Assembly (NCBI GenBank): GCA_003116995.1 | Contig: BDSL01000039.1 | Coordinates: forward strand, 186,001 to 250,000 | Length of the DNA: 64,000 nucleotides | Source: Yamagishiella unicocca | Taxonomy: Eukaryota > Chlorophyta > Chlorophyceae > Chlamydomonadales > Volvocaceae | Direction: 5' to 3' | Shown: one piece after another, positions 1-11,100 of the stretch | Layout of the letters: each line of letters opens with the position of its first letter | How positions within the stretch are numbered: position 1 is the stretch's first letter | The notes under the pieces: model-generated | What the model saw: only the letters and a program-made list of their open reading frames with translations | Told to the model about the DNA's origin: nothing | Databases searched by the model: none | Position numbers and translations under genes: made by a program

Positions 1-90
1 GGGTCAAATCTCGTTGGCGGAAGGGTCAAATCTCGTTAGCGGAAGGGTCAAATCTCGTTAGCGGAAGGGTCAAATCTCGTCAGCGGAAGG
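1..90. repeat. 22-bp tandem repeat at window edge
   Basis: About four direct copies of a 22-bp unit built on GGGTCAAATCTCGTTAGCGG, with one or two substitutions between copies. It lies downstream (in gene sense) of the last visible phosphatase exon, so it is probably intronic in that gene. More copies may lie to the left of the window. Confidence 0.9.
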
Positions 91-174
91 GTGCTTCGTT
101 TTGGGTGACAGCGCTGGCGCGCCTGACTTCTGTCCCCTAGCTTCCCCGTCCGTCCGCCTCCCCAATCCACACAC

Positions 175-3100
175 CATGCGGCACGCCTCGCCGTTGCGCA
201 TCACGTCCCACAGGCCGTCGCAGGCGCATATGAGGAACTCCGAGTCCTGGCTGATCTGGTAGTGGAACAGATCCTGCGGGGAAAGGAGGAGGGGTTAGGA
301 GGCGGAGGAAAAGGGAGGGGTTAGGAGGCGGAGAAAAAGGGAGGGGTTAGGAGGCGGATGGTGCGACGGCGACGGCAACAGCTTGTGTGGGGACTCAAGA
401 ATCTTCGGGCCGCCATAAGACGCGCCCATTAAGGAGACGGCTTACCGGGTCGGGTATGAGGGCCCCCGCCGCGGCGCCCGCACCGCTGTTGCCGACTCCA
501 GGGCCGCTGCCCACGGGACACAGGGTTCCGCCAACACCGCCGCCGACGCTGGCAGCAGTGGCGGCGGCAGCGGCGTCCGCTCCTAGTGCCCCAGCTGGGA
601 CTGTGCCCTCATCTACCGCCAGCTCGGCTGAGGAGGAGTGAATAAACGCGGACCGCATGGTCCATGAGCTGAACGTCATGCAGGGCCGCAGGGCGGTGCA
701 GGAGCGCCCCCGGCCGCCGCCGTCATCCGCTTCCCCGCGCTCCTCGGCAGACGACCCCGCAGCGCCCGACGGCGCCATCCTCCCGTCATTGGCACCGCTG
801 TCGTCGCCATCGATGACCCCGGCATTGGCTGCTGCTGCTGCTGCGCCCTCCTCTTCGCCGCCAGTGAGGTTGGCGCCCGCCTCCATGCTGCTGGCGCCCT
901 CTACCAGCGGGGACAGCCGGGAGCCGCCCCGGGGGAAGGGCGACGCCGGGCTGAGGCTGCGGTCCCGCGCATGGCCGCCGCTGCTGCCGCTGCGGCGGTG
1001 GTAGTGGGCCGCTGCCGCCACGACCGCCGCCTGGCGGCCGCTCGCCGCCGGGCCCTGACCGAGCAGCGAGGGGCTGGGCGGCAGCGGCGGCAGGCCCGAG
1101 CAAGCTCCGGAACCAGGTGGTCCAGGCCCCGGGCCGTTGTCGCAGGTGAGAGCCGGAGGGCGCCATTGAGCGGTGCCGCGCGGACCGGCGGCAGAAGCGG
1201 TCGAAGCAGCAGTAGTGGCGCCAGTGAAGTCGGGGTCTTCACGCCAGGTGGTGCAGCTACTGCTGTCCGCCGGCGACCTGCCCTGCAGCGACAGCGGCGG
1301 CGACGGCGGCGGCGGCAGGTGCGGCCGGGGGCTGCCGTGGAGGCCGGCGGCGCTGCCGGATCCGCCTGCGCTTGGCGGCCGCGGCGGCCGGGGGCTCAGC
1401 CCCGCCTGCAGGGGCGGTGGCGGCGGCCGCGCGTTGTTCCCGCCGGAGCTGGTGGTGATCCTCGCCAAGCCAGGCGGCGGCGGCGGTACCTCGAGCCGGG
1501 TTGCGGCCGGCTCACTGCCCGCCTGCTGGTTGTTTTGATCCTCAAGGTTCGGCTGTTGCTCCGGAACCTGATCGTCACCGGCCGGTAGCGCCTGCTGCTG
1601 CTGCTGGGAGTCCTCACCAACCTGGCCCAGCACGTGCATGGCCGGCTGGTGCTGGTGCGCGTGGTGTTGGGGTTGGTGGTGAGCGTGGAGGTGGTGGCTG
1701 GGGCCGGCGCCGCCGGCGCCGGCTTGGTCGGGATCCGGGAGTTGGAACGTGACGGTGGAGCCGGAGGCGCCGGGGTGGTGGTGGGGCGCCCCCCGGTTGC
1801 TGTGCAGTGGCGATTGCGTCAGGGCGGAGGGGTCGCTCGTGGTGGCGAAGCTAGGAGAGAAACGCTCGCCGCTGGCTTCCTGCGGGCGCGGAATCCCGAA
1901 TCGGGCACGTAATCGACAAGCGGACCAGTAATTGCACAAGGTGGCTCGTCGGGCGGGTAGCTAAACTCTCTCGGCGCGCATTCGGCCTTTCGGATGTGTA
2001 CATGGCCAAGTACCACTGCTGTGCTTTCCGATATACACTGCTGCGCGTGAAGAGCCCGGCGACCCCGCAAACCCGGCTGCCGTACGAGCCCATCGCAGAC
2101 CGTCCTGATCAGATAACGCACCCACTGCTTCTGTACCCCGGACAGGACCCCCAGCCCCACCCCGCCCGTTTCACTGCCCACTGACCCACGGGTTTCCTCT
2201 AGACTGCCACCCCCAAGCCCTACCTGATGGGAGTGCTGCTGGTTGTGGTGGTGGATGTGGCTGCGGTGGTGGTTGTGGTGTGGGTGGTGGTGCACGTGCC
2301 AGGGCGGGTGCAGGCCGTGCCCATGCCCGTGGCCATGGCTCTCTTGCTGGTGCTGGTGGTGCTGCTGGTTCCACGGCTGCCGCGCCCGCAGGGACACGAG
2401 GCCGTCCACCCCACCCGCCATAGAGCCGGGTGCGGATGCGTGGAGCTGCCGCAGGCCCTCGGCGTCGGCGACGCTGCTGCTATTCGACGCCGGCGCCGCG
2501 CCCACGTCGCCGGCGGAGGCTGGTCGGGAGTCGCCGCCGCTGGCGGAGAGGCGCTCCACGCGGCTGGGGCGGTGGTGCGGCATGGACCAGCTGCTGCCCC
2601 GGCCGCTGGTGGAGCGGTTCTTGAGGTGGGCGCACCCCAGGTTGCGGCTGACCGCGATGTCGCTGCAGGAGCCGTCCGGGGCCGTGACCTGGTGGGGCGG
2701 GGTCGGCGGAGTTGGAAACCGCGTTGAACACCGGCCCCGGGGAGAGCAACGGAAGGACGAAATGGCTCCGGCTCGAATCCCGCCCGCTGCACCACCATCA
2801 CGCGGCTTCGTCCCCCATGTGTTGTGCCGTACCCACACCACCCCGGCGGGCCGCAACCCCCGCAACCTTCGCCTGGCCCCAACTGCCGAACTCGCCGCCG
2901 GGCAGTACCCCTTTTCCTCCGGTTCGAATCACCGGCTTCCCCTCTCTCCCCACTTGCCACGCCTGCTCGGCCCCCCGCTCTGAGACCCACCCAGTCCACC
3001 TGCAGGTCGGTACCCATCCCCCAGCCCACCTGCAGGTACCCGTCCGAGCTGAGCTGCACGCCCAGGGCCAGCAGCCGCTGCCGCTCCACCACCGCCGCCC

Positions 3101-6100
3101 CGCAGACCGCCTCGGGTGCGTCCGGGCGGCCGGAACCTGCCTTGTGGTCCACCGTCAGCTGCCTGCGGGCCCCACCCCGCCACACACACCACCGCCAGGG
3201 GGGCGGGTTTGGGTACGCAAAGGTTACGGTACGGCATTCCCTCTCTTTTTGTCGTACCGGCTGAGAGAGAGGCCTTCTGCAGTTGTGCGGGCTGGGCTGG
3301 GCACCGCGAGGAGCGCCCCTTGGGAAGGATAAGGCCCTAAACGGCCCTAAATGGACCTCCCTACATGGAGGGAGGTCGCTTGGCCACCGAGGCCACATGG
3401 GCCTCCTTCCCTACCTTGGACACGTGTCTAAAACCCCTTAATGGCACGCACCTGGCTTCTCCGTCGTCGCACACAACCGCCCTGCAGTCCCCCACATTGG
3501 CCAGCCACAAGCTGGAGCCAAGCATTAGGGCTACCAGGGCGGTGGTGCCGCTATGGCAATTCTGGGGGCGGGACCCGAGGAGGGGGATGAACTAAAGATC
3601 TGAAGACAGAGGAAGTTGTGTGGGGTCGGTGCAGGCAGTGGCAGGAATGGCAACGGCAGGTGGAACAGTAAACAAGCCGCAACAGTCGCAGCCCCAGCCC
3701 CACTGCTGCCCCGCCCTGCCCACCCTACATCAGCCAATCGAGTCTGTTTTTGGCGGTGCACCTAGCCCACCTACCATGCACCACCCGGGATTCCCCGTGG
3801 CCGCTGCCTCCACAGGCGCTGTGACACAACCGCACGCCCACACACACATACACACGTTCGCACCAGGTCCATCAGCTCCCTCTCACACCGCAGCAGCGCG
3901 TTCCGCAGCGCCCCCGGCGGGTCCGGCGGTTGGCACCCCGCGCCGCTGTCGTACAGCGCTAGCGACGACCGCCGCCGCTCCGCCGCCGCCGAGTGCTCCT
4001 GTGGCGGCGCCCAGGGCTCCTCGCCCTCGCCCTGCTCCTCACCCTCCTGCTGCCACACGTCCCAGCCGCCCTCCTCGCCCGCCAGCGCCCCCCAGTCGTC
4101 AGGCCCGGTGGGACCCGAGGTCTGGACCGCCAGGCCCATCGTCATCGTCATCGTAGGCGCACGACGACCCACCTCCACAGCCGGGGGTGATGGCGACTGT
4201 GGAGCTGCAGATTGCGCTCCAGCCCGCTCCGAAACCCCGATCAGCCCGGATGCCGACACGGTGTCGCCGATATGATCTCCAGGAAGGCCTAGCGAGGCAG
4301 CGGAGGCGGCTGGCGCTTCGCCTGGCGGCTGTGGCTGCAGCGGCTCGGGGGCGTCAGGTGGACCGGGCGGGGGCGGTCGCGGAGGCCGCAGGAAATGGGC
4401 AGCTGCGGAGGCGGGGGCGTCATCTGGGCCCCCGCTGGGCTGAGCGTCTCCGCTGCCAGGGGCCGTCCCAACAGTGCCGCCGCTGCCACTGTCGGCCGCA
4501 TGATTACCATTGCCATTGCTAGCGCGCACAAACGCAAAGCACTGACCATGTGCGTAACCACCGTTAGCGCTTTCCGGCCCAGCCACCGCGGCCGTTGGTG
4601 GCGCTGCTACTGCCGCCTCAGGCACAGCGCCGGCTTCTGATGTGCCGGACGTGCCTGCTGCTGGTGCGGCAGCCGTTGACGTCGCTACCGCCGTAAAGGC
4701 CTGTTCCCTTGGCGGCTCCCGAGGTTGCGACCCCGGGTGCGGCTGCGGCGTTGGCGTCCCTGTTCGTGCAGACGGTAAGCTGACCTGGCGGGCCACCTCC
4801 TCCAGCAGATGATGTGCAAGGTGGGTCTGCAGGAGGCCAGCGCAGCGTGGATCGAGAATCAGTCCCTCCGTCCCATGCAATCGTGTAAGCGCGCCGAAAC
4901 CAGGTGCCACGGCCTTTATGTTCGCAGCCCATCGCGGGTGGGACGTAAGAAGAGGGCACCCGGGTGGATGGCCGCTGTCACGTCACCAGGCGCCACCCTC
5001 CCGCCCCGGCTCTTCGTCCCACCACCCACCGCCGACCCTACGCCGCCTCCCAAACGCGCGAAACCCCAGGCCTGATCGCATCCGCACCGCACCACTCTCA
5101 CCACGCCACTCACCTCCACGCCCACCCAGGCCCACGATGGCCCGTGGCACCCCCCTCCCGCCCACCTCCCACCGCCCCGTTTTCCTCCCACCGCCCCCAC
5201 GATGGCATTCATCCCCTCCCCCCGCTCCCGCCCACCTCCAGATGCGACACCGCCCCGCTCCCCGCGTGGCCGTCCAGCACCGCCACCAGCACCGCCCGGC
5301 GGCAGCCGGCGAAGTGAGGGTGGGTGGACAGGTCGCTGACGAGGACGCGGTCCTCCATGCGAGAAGAGGTGCCCTGGAGGCGGGGAGGGGAATCGGAGGG
5401 CCGTCGAGGGGCGTTCATGCGAAGGGGGTCAGCGCCGGTAGGGAACGTGGCTGCGCCATGGCACCGTGGCACCCGACCCCTGGACCCCTGGACAAGTCCC
5501 CATACGCTTCGACCCCAACAGCTGGGTCCCGAGTCTGGAGTCTAGGAGCTGGGAGCCCGTAAACAGGGAGAGCGGTCCCTGCGTGCGCGGAAGGAGTGTC
5601 GTACACACGCACCTGCAGCGCGTGGCAACCCGTGTCGTACAGAAGGTCTGGGCTGCCGTCTGTCAGGTTGATCTGCTCCACCGGAGAGGTGGCGGGGTGA
5701 ATGTGTTTTAGGTATGAGGTTGGAGGCTGACAGGGCAAGGCGGCCGGCGCACAACGCCTCTGGACATCATGACCCCCTACCCCCTCCTCCCAACCGACCC
5801 CACATCCGAGTACCCGGTTCCAGCACATCGTCCTTCCTCTGCTTTCCCCTCCACACCCGGTCCGTGTTCCCCCAAACCCGAGACCTCATCCCCGCTCCAG
5901 GCCTTGATCTCCACCCCCTCCTCGCTCAAGCTGGCAAGTCCTCTTCCTCGTGCCCTCCTACCCTACTCTTATGCTTGCCTCCCCCTCCCGTAACCCAGCT
6001 CCGCCCTCCCTCCGCATGTCTCATACCCCGCCTACCAGCTTGGTTTTCCTTCCCCTATATGCCTACTCATGGCTCTCCTCTCACCGCAATGGCTCTCCTC

Positions 6101-6381
6101 TCACCCCAATGGCTCTCCTCTCACCCCAATGGCTCTCCTCTCACCCCAATGGCTCTCCTCTCACCCCAATGGCTCTTGTCTTACCCCGATGGCTCTCCTC
6201 TCGACCCACCTGCTTGGGCACGATGATGCCCTCCGCGCTCGCGCCCTCATCCTCCCCGTCCAGGAATAGCGCGTGGGAGCGAACCCGTGGAAGTGCCCCG
6301 GTGCGCCGTCGCTCTCCCCCCACCAGCAGCGGCGACGACTGCGGTTCCACGGAGGCGGCTCCGCTGTCGGACGCCCCCAAG
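175..6381 (-). CDS. PP2C-type Ser/Thr protein phosphatase (3' truncated, 5' unresolved)
   Basis: Metal-dependent protein phosphatase of the PPM/PP2C family. Exons in transcript order with matching phase: 6381-6210, 5672-5613, 5373-5236, about 4913-3864, 3561-3452, 3162-3030, 2688-2224, 1879-446, 273-175, then off the left edge. Family motifs appear in the correct order: SRMEDRVLV and AVLDGHAGSG (metal-binding Asp), an ALRNALLRCERELMDL helix, SGTTALVALML, LWLANVGDCRAVV, QLTVDHK, SDIAVSRNLG (where other family members have the SRAxGD-like segment) and LICACDGLWDVM. Three low-complexity inserts enlarge it greatly: about 260 residues rich in Ala/Pro/Gly in the 4913-3864 exon, a His-rich tract at the end of the 2688-2224 exon, and 478 residues in the 1879-446 exon. 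The exon at 6381 begins with the last base of a split codon, so at least one 5' exon is missing. The acceptor near 4913 is weak. The family call is secure; substrate and location cannot be read from the sequence. Confidence 0.88.
290..360. repeat. Short G-rich tandem repeat in phosphatase intron
   Basis: Three copies of a 25-27 bp unit containing AGGGAGGGGTTAGGAGGCGG, in the intron between exons 1879-446 and 273-175 of the phosphatase. Confidence 0.8.
2226..2345 (-). other. His-rich tract coded in phosphatase exon
   Basis: The 3' end of the 2688-2224 exon encodes about 38 residues of which roughly half are His, as HG pairs followed by HHHPHHNHH-like runs. On the plus strand it appears as a GGT/GTG-rich stretch. 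It lies just after the SDIAVSRNLG motif, inside the catalytic domain, so it is probably a surface loop. Metal binding is possible but is inference. Confidence 0.7.
6060..6195. repeat. 21-bp minisatellite in phosphatase intron
   Basis: About six direct copies of ATGGCTCTCCTCTCACCCCAA with few changes. It lies in the intron between 6210 and 5672 of the minus-strand phosphatase and reads open in all plus frames, which creates spurious ORFs. Confidence 0.95.
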
Positions 6382-8175
6382 CTGCCCGCCTATGGGCGTG
6401 GCATGAGTGCGGTTGGGTTGGATTGGGTTGCTGGCTGTGTAGCCGAGTGCTCGCGTTTCAGAGGATGCTCCCCGGCGTCATAGCGATAGCGAGGGTAAAA
6501 CCTGAAGCACCGAACGTAGCTACAGGTCCGGCTACAGCAACAGGACGGCTAAGCCTGCTGTAGGAGCAGAAGTACATGAAATGTCTCTACAGGAGAGGTT
6601 AGGGGACGCTACGGTGGTGGTGGTGGTTGTGGTGCGTGCGGGAGGAGGGTTTTTGGGCGCCTGGGCGTTTGCTAACCGATGTGGGAGGTGGCGACTGGCT
6701 CCCCAAGTGGGGCAGAGGCATGATGAATGGGGACATGCATCAAACGGCTGGGTTGGGGCTGTGGGTTCGCTGTGGTGCGTGCCCGTGATGCGGCGCTGAG
6801 AACGGTGTGACGTGGCAGCCAGAGCGAGTGAAGACGCGCTATGTCTCCATGCAGCGCACATGGCCACCGCTAATCTGCCATGGGAGGTACAAGAAATGAC
6901 CATGGGGGGCGCTTTTGCTGGTCCGTCCAGGCATTACCGGCAACCAGGCAACTTTACGAAGCTGCTGGCCTCGCATACCGACGCTCGGTCGATGTTAGCT
7001 TGTTGACGTGAGAGGGATTGGGTACCTCTGGCCAGTAACGTCCACAAGGGATCCAAGGTACCCGCCGATAAGGAACGCCTCGGACACCGACACGGGCATG
7101 CCGGACCACAGACCCGCACAGTAGCTGCCTTGCTCTCTATTGCATGCATCGCGGCATTTCAAGGCATTGTTGATATAATCGACTTGCTTTTCCATGCAAA
7201 GTCAGAGGCCACGTTGAAGTCGCAACTTCCAATTGAGTCTTAAGGGAACAACTATCGCCCGACAATAAAAGAAAACTCGTAGGGAGGCAAGAGTAACGTT
7301 GAGGTGCGCAACAGCTGACAGAATTGTGCTGCAGCAAATGCGACTCACCGACAACGACATCGCAGATGCGCGCTGGGTTAAGCAGTCAGGGCTTCCATCA
7401 CAACTTGAAAGGGAGATGATGAACAGTAACCAGAGCCTCGTTGACAACACATCGCTTGTGCAACTCCTTAGGTAGCGGTTGAGTGATAGCACGTTCGCTA
7501 AAGCTGTAGCCTGGTGAGCAAATGGCAAAGAAAGTGTCGTTAAAGGAGTAGAGACTTTGAAGTATAAATCTTATTGTTACTGGCGGTCGTGTACGCCGGC
7601 GCGAACGCACCTATGATGAAGGTCAAAGGGTACGACAAGAGCTCCAACGTAGAAGATGAAGTCAGCCCCACAGCACATGTTTTACATGACGTCTGACTAG
7701 GACCGAAATGAGTTGGTCAGGTGGTCCATTGTCGGCGCGTAATGCAAGGCACTGCCAATTTCGGTAGGCGACGGATTGCCCGAAGTTGAGACTTGATTCA
7801 CAAAAGGAGGCAGGATGATCTAACACCAGGAATCCACGCGTCTCTTAAACTCACTTGAAACCCTCGTTGGAGATTTGGGTCGAGCTGGGACGAATTGGAG
7901 GGGGTGGAGGCAGGCGGGTTGGGTTGGGCGGAAACGGACTGGGAAGCCCTGAGCTTACAGCCTGCTTGACCACAAAGGCGTTATATGAGCGGCACTTACA
8001 AGGTTGAATATGGCCAGTTGCGCGACCATGCACTCCGTGGCTGGTCAGTGCCGTACTATGCACTGGCCGACCGGCGACCGTGCACCGGTAGTTCCTAAAT
8101 GCCGACCTGGCGACGATGAGTTGTCCTGTCATGAATATATGCAACTAGTTCAATCCAATTTAGACAAGGGCTGCA
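6382..8175. other. Divergent intergenic region
   Basis: Separates the minus-strand phosphatase from the plus-strand NSUN5 gene, so it should hold both promoters and any missing 5' exon of the phosphatase. About 6900-7800 is clearly less GC-rich than the flanking genes. I see no motif-bearing ORF, tRNA or obvious repeat here. Short ORFs on either strand lack codon bias and splice support. Confidence 0.6.
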
Positions 8176-11100
8176 ATGCCCAAACCGAAACGGCGCGCGC
8201 CAATCGTGCCCATACCAAAGGTTGCTGAGCGCAAGCACGGAGCCGGAAAGCCTAAAAAGAATACAAACGATCATGCTAGCAATCAGCCGGAAGGTCGCGC
8301 GGGCGCAGGCCCACGAATTGGCCGAACGCAACTCGGCGGCGGCCGCGGCGGGCACAACAAACGGCCGCGAGAGAGCACAGCCGTTGATAATTCTGAGCAA
8401 AGCGTCAAAAGGCGGAAAGAGTCGAACGAAAGTGGCTCCTGGCGCGCGCGGGGAGGCTCGGCGCCGGGCCGCGGTACCGGTGAATGGCGTCCCCTGAGCG
8501 TAGTGCACCAGCAGGCCGCCTTTGCGGTGCAGCGGCTGCTCGAGGCAGACAGCAGCCGTAAGCACGGCGCGAGCCTCAAGTCCCTGACGCTGGCACCGCA
8601 TATCGTGGCGAAGAAAGCCACGTACGCGGTCACCTGCCAAGTGCTCAAGTGTAAGCAGCTTACTGGGCGGAGCATACAGGGTTGGGAGCATGGCAGGTGT
8701 GCGAGGGCTGTGGAGCGTTTAGTGCGGGGAGGTGTGTGGTGGTGGTGAGGGCGAGCAGGATGGAGTGGGTTGTAGGCACAACAACAATCTCACCCCCATT
8801 TACTCATGGGTCAACGGGTTTCCTTTCTTAACTCCACCCTTAAAACACCGCTCCCTCGTACAGTCTCCCGGGTGCTGGAGCAGCTCGACGAGCAGGTGCA
8901 GCTGTCGGCCAGCCAGCCCAAGGTACGACTGTACGGCACCTCCAGCCCCATTTCGTCGCCGTGTGCCATCACATCGTCGCCGCGCGCGCCGCCGCCACCC
9001 TTTCTGCCTCCCGCGGGTGGCACCTGGGGTGAGCGTGATCGCGGACACGCGGGCACCCCGGAACGTTGCGCCAGCTGCTTACCCCCTCCCGGCCCCCATC
9101 CGCCCCCCCAACTCATCCACGGGTCTTCCTCGAACCCCCCCCCCAACTCGTCCCCTCGCCCCGCACAAAGCGCAGCTGAGCAAGTACGTAGCGATGGTGC
9201 TGGGTTACGAGCTCCTGCGGGGCCAGGTGGGCGCCGGGGGGTGGCGCCGGTATGGCGGGTCTGGAGGGCACCCCGGGTATGGAGTCAGTGTGCTGGTGTG
9301 CCTGGTGTGCCGGTGCTGTTGGTGGTGATAGTGCATTCATCATTGTCGTGTTGTGGTGACGGCCGCAATGTGGTGCGGCCGCAATGTGGTGCGGCCGCAT
9401 TGTGGTGCGGCCGCATTGTGGTGCGGCCGCATTGTGGTGCGGCCGCATTGTGGTGCGGCCGCATTGTGGTGCGGCCGCATTGTGGTGCGGCCGCATTGTA
9501 GCTGCGGTCGCAATGTGGTGCGGCCGCACCGTGAGGACCCTGGGACGACTCACCGAAAGCTCCCTGGAGACCAGCCGCTGCTGATCAGGGCAGAGGGGTA
9601 TAGGCGTACGACACCAGCCGGGGGCTCCATCCCACCAGCTGGAATGAACCCTCTCATGGGCCCCCACCCCCGGAACACCACCTGCACCGCAGGGCCTCGA
9701 ACGTAAGGCCCAGGCGGAGCGGGCCGTGCTAGCAGCAGAGGTACGGCACCTGTACGGCGTTATGCGCGCGCCGGCGACGGTCTGACCCAAACCCTGTGCT
9801 CGAAGCGCGGGACCCCACCGGTGCTTCCATCGCACTTGCTTTGCTTTCCTGCATCAAGCATCATGGCCTTGGACGAGGCAGATCGGCCTGCCCGTTGTCG
9901 TTACGCCAGGCCGTTACATCTGGCCGTTACGCCAGGCCGTTACACCTGGCCGTTACGCCTGGCCGTTACGCCTGCCCGTTACGCTCATCCAACCGTTTTG
10001 CCCCGTTGTTGTTGTCGCCTCCCTTGCCCTCCAGTCCAAGCTCCGTGCCGCGCTAGGGGCCATGCTGCAGGAGGCAGGGGTCCAGGTGCGCTTGTGCTGA
10101 GGGGGACGTGGGAATCAAGACCCAAGGCGCGGGGGCCTTCACTCCCTCGCGCCTCCGACCGCCTTAGGAAGAGCCGCGGCGATGGTCGGCTGCATTGTTC
10201 TTTGTGTCCCGGAGCGGACAGGGACGGGGCCTAGGCCCCGCGATCGCGACGTGACCCAAACCTCACCTGCCGGCAAAGACGTCGTTCGGAAGCACCGGCG
10301 TTTGCACGCAGGGCCGGCCACAGCTTCTTACAGTGCACATCCCTCCTTAGTATTTTAGGGTTTAAGGGTATTTAAGGTTGACATTTTGTAGAGGCCACCG
10401 AGTTCACTCGTCGTCACCTACACGTCCGCAGTCCCTGGACGAGCTGCTGGCGGCGCAGCAGCAGCAGGACGGGGGCGGCGCGGGGGCAGGCCCCAAGGTG
10501 CCGCACCCGCGCTGGGTGCGTGTCAACACGCTCAAGGCCAGCGTGGAAGACGTCGTACGACAGCTCGAGGAGCACTTGCGTACGACGGTACGGCAGTGGT
10601 GATGTGCGACGGCGTGATGTGTGTTTTGCCTGGCTGTCCTTGATCGCCGGCGCTCCTGATCACCAGTAGGTCAGCATGCAGCTCCTGGGCACCCACTGCC
10701 GCGTGATGCTGCCGCATTAGGTTGCATTTTGTAAGTTGTGTCTAACGACAGCCTCTACCTTCTCGTGTACGGTAGTCCCAACCCTCCAATCAACACCGAC
10801 CCCACGACCCCAAACGCGCGCCCAGACCGGCGCTGGCGGCAAGTCCAGCAGCTCCGCAGCTCTTCGCGATGGTGGGAGCCCCCACGGAGCTATTGCCACA
10901 CAGCAGCAGCAGCAGGGTGTTGTGCGGGATCCGCTGCTGCCGGACCTCCTGGCTCTGCCGCCGGGGACGGACCTGCACGACCACCCCCTGGTGGCCCACG
11001 GGTCGGTGGTGCTGCAGAGCAAGGCCTCCTGCATGCCCGCGCACGCCCTGTCCCCTGCGGCCGGCTGGACGGTGGTGGACTGCTGCGCGGCGCCGGGCAA

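Noticed and set aside
395..1939. Single 514-residue minus-strand ORF as an independent gene
   Set aside because: Most of it is the coding frame of phosphatase exon 1879-446; the upstream Met and the downstream end are intron sequence beyond GTAAGC and CAG splice sites.
2915..2935. tRNA gene suggested by a T-arm-like GGTTCGAATC stem-loop
   Set aside because: No acceptor stem, A box or anticodon arm in the correct distance upstream; the sequence is in a phosphatase intron.
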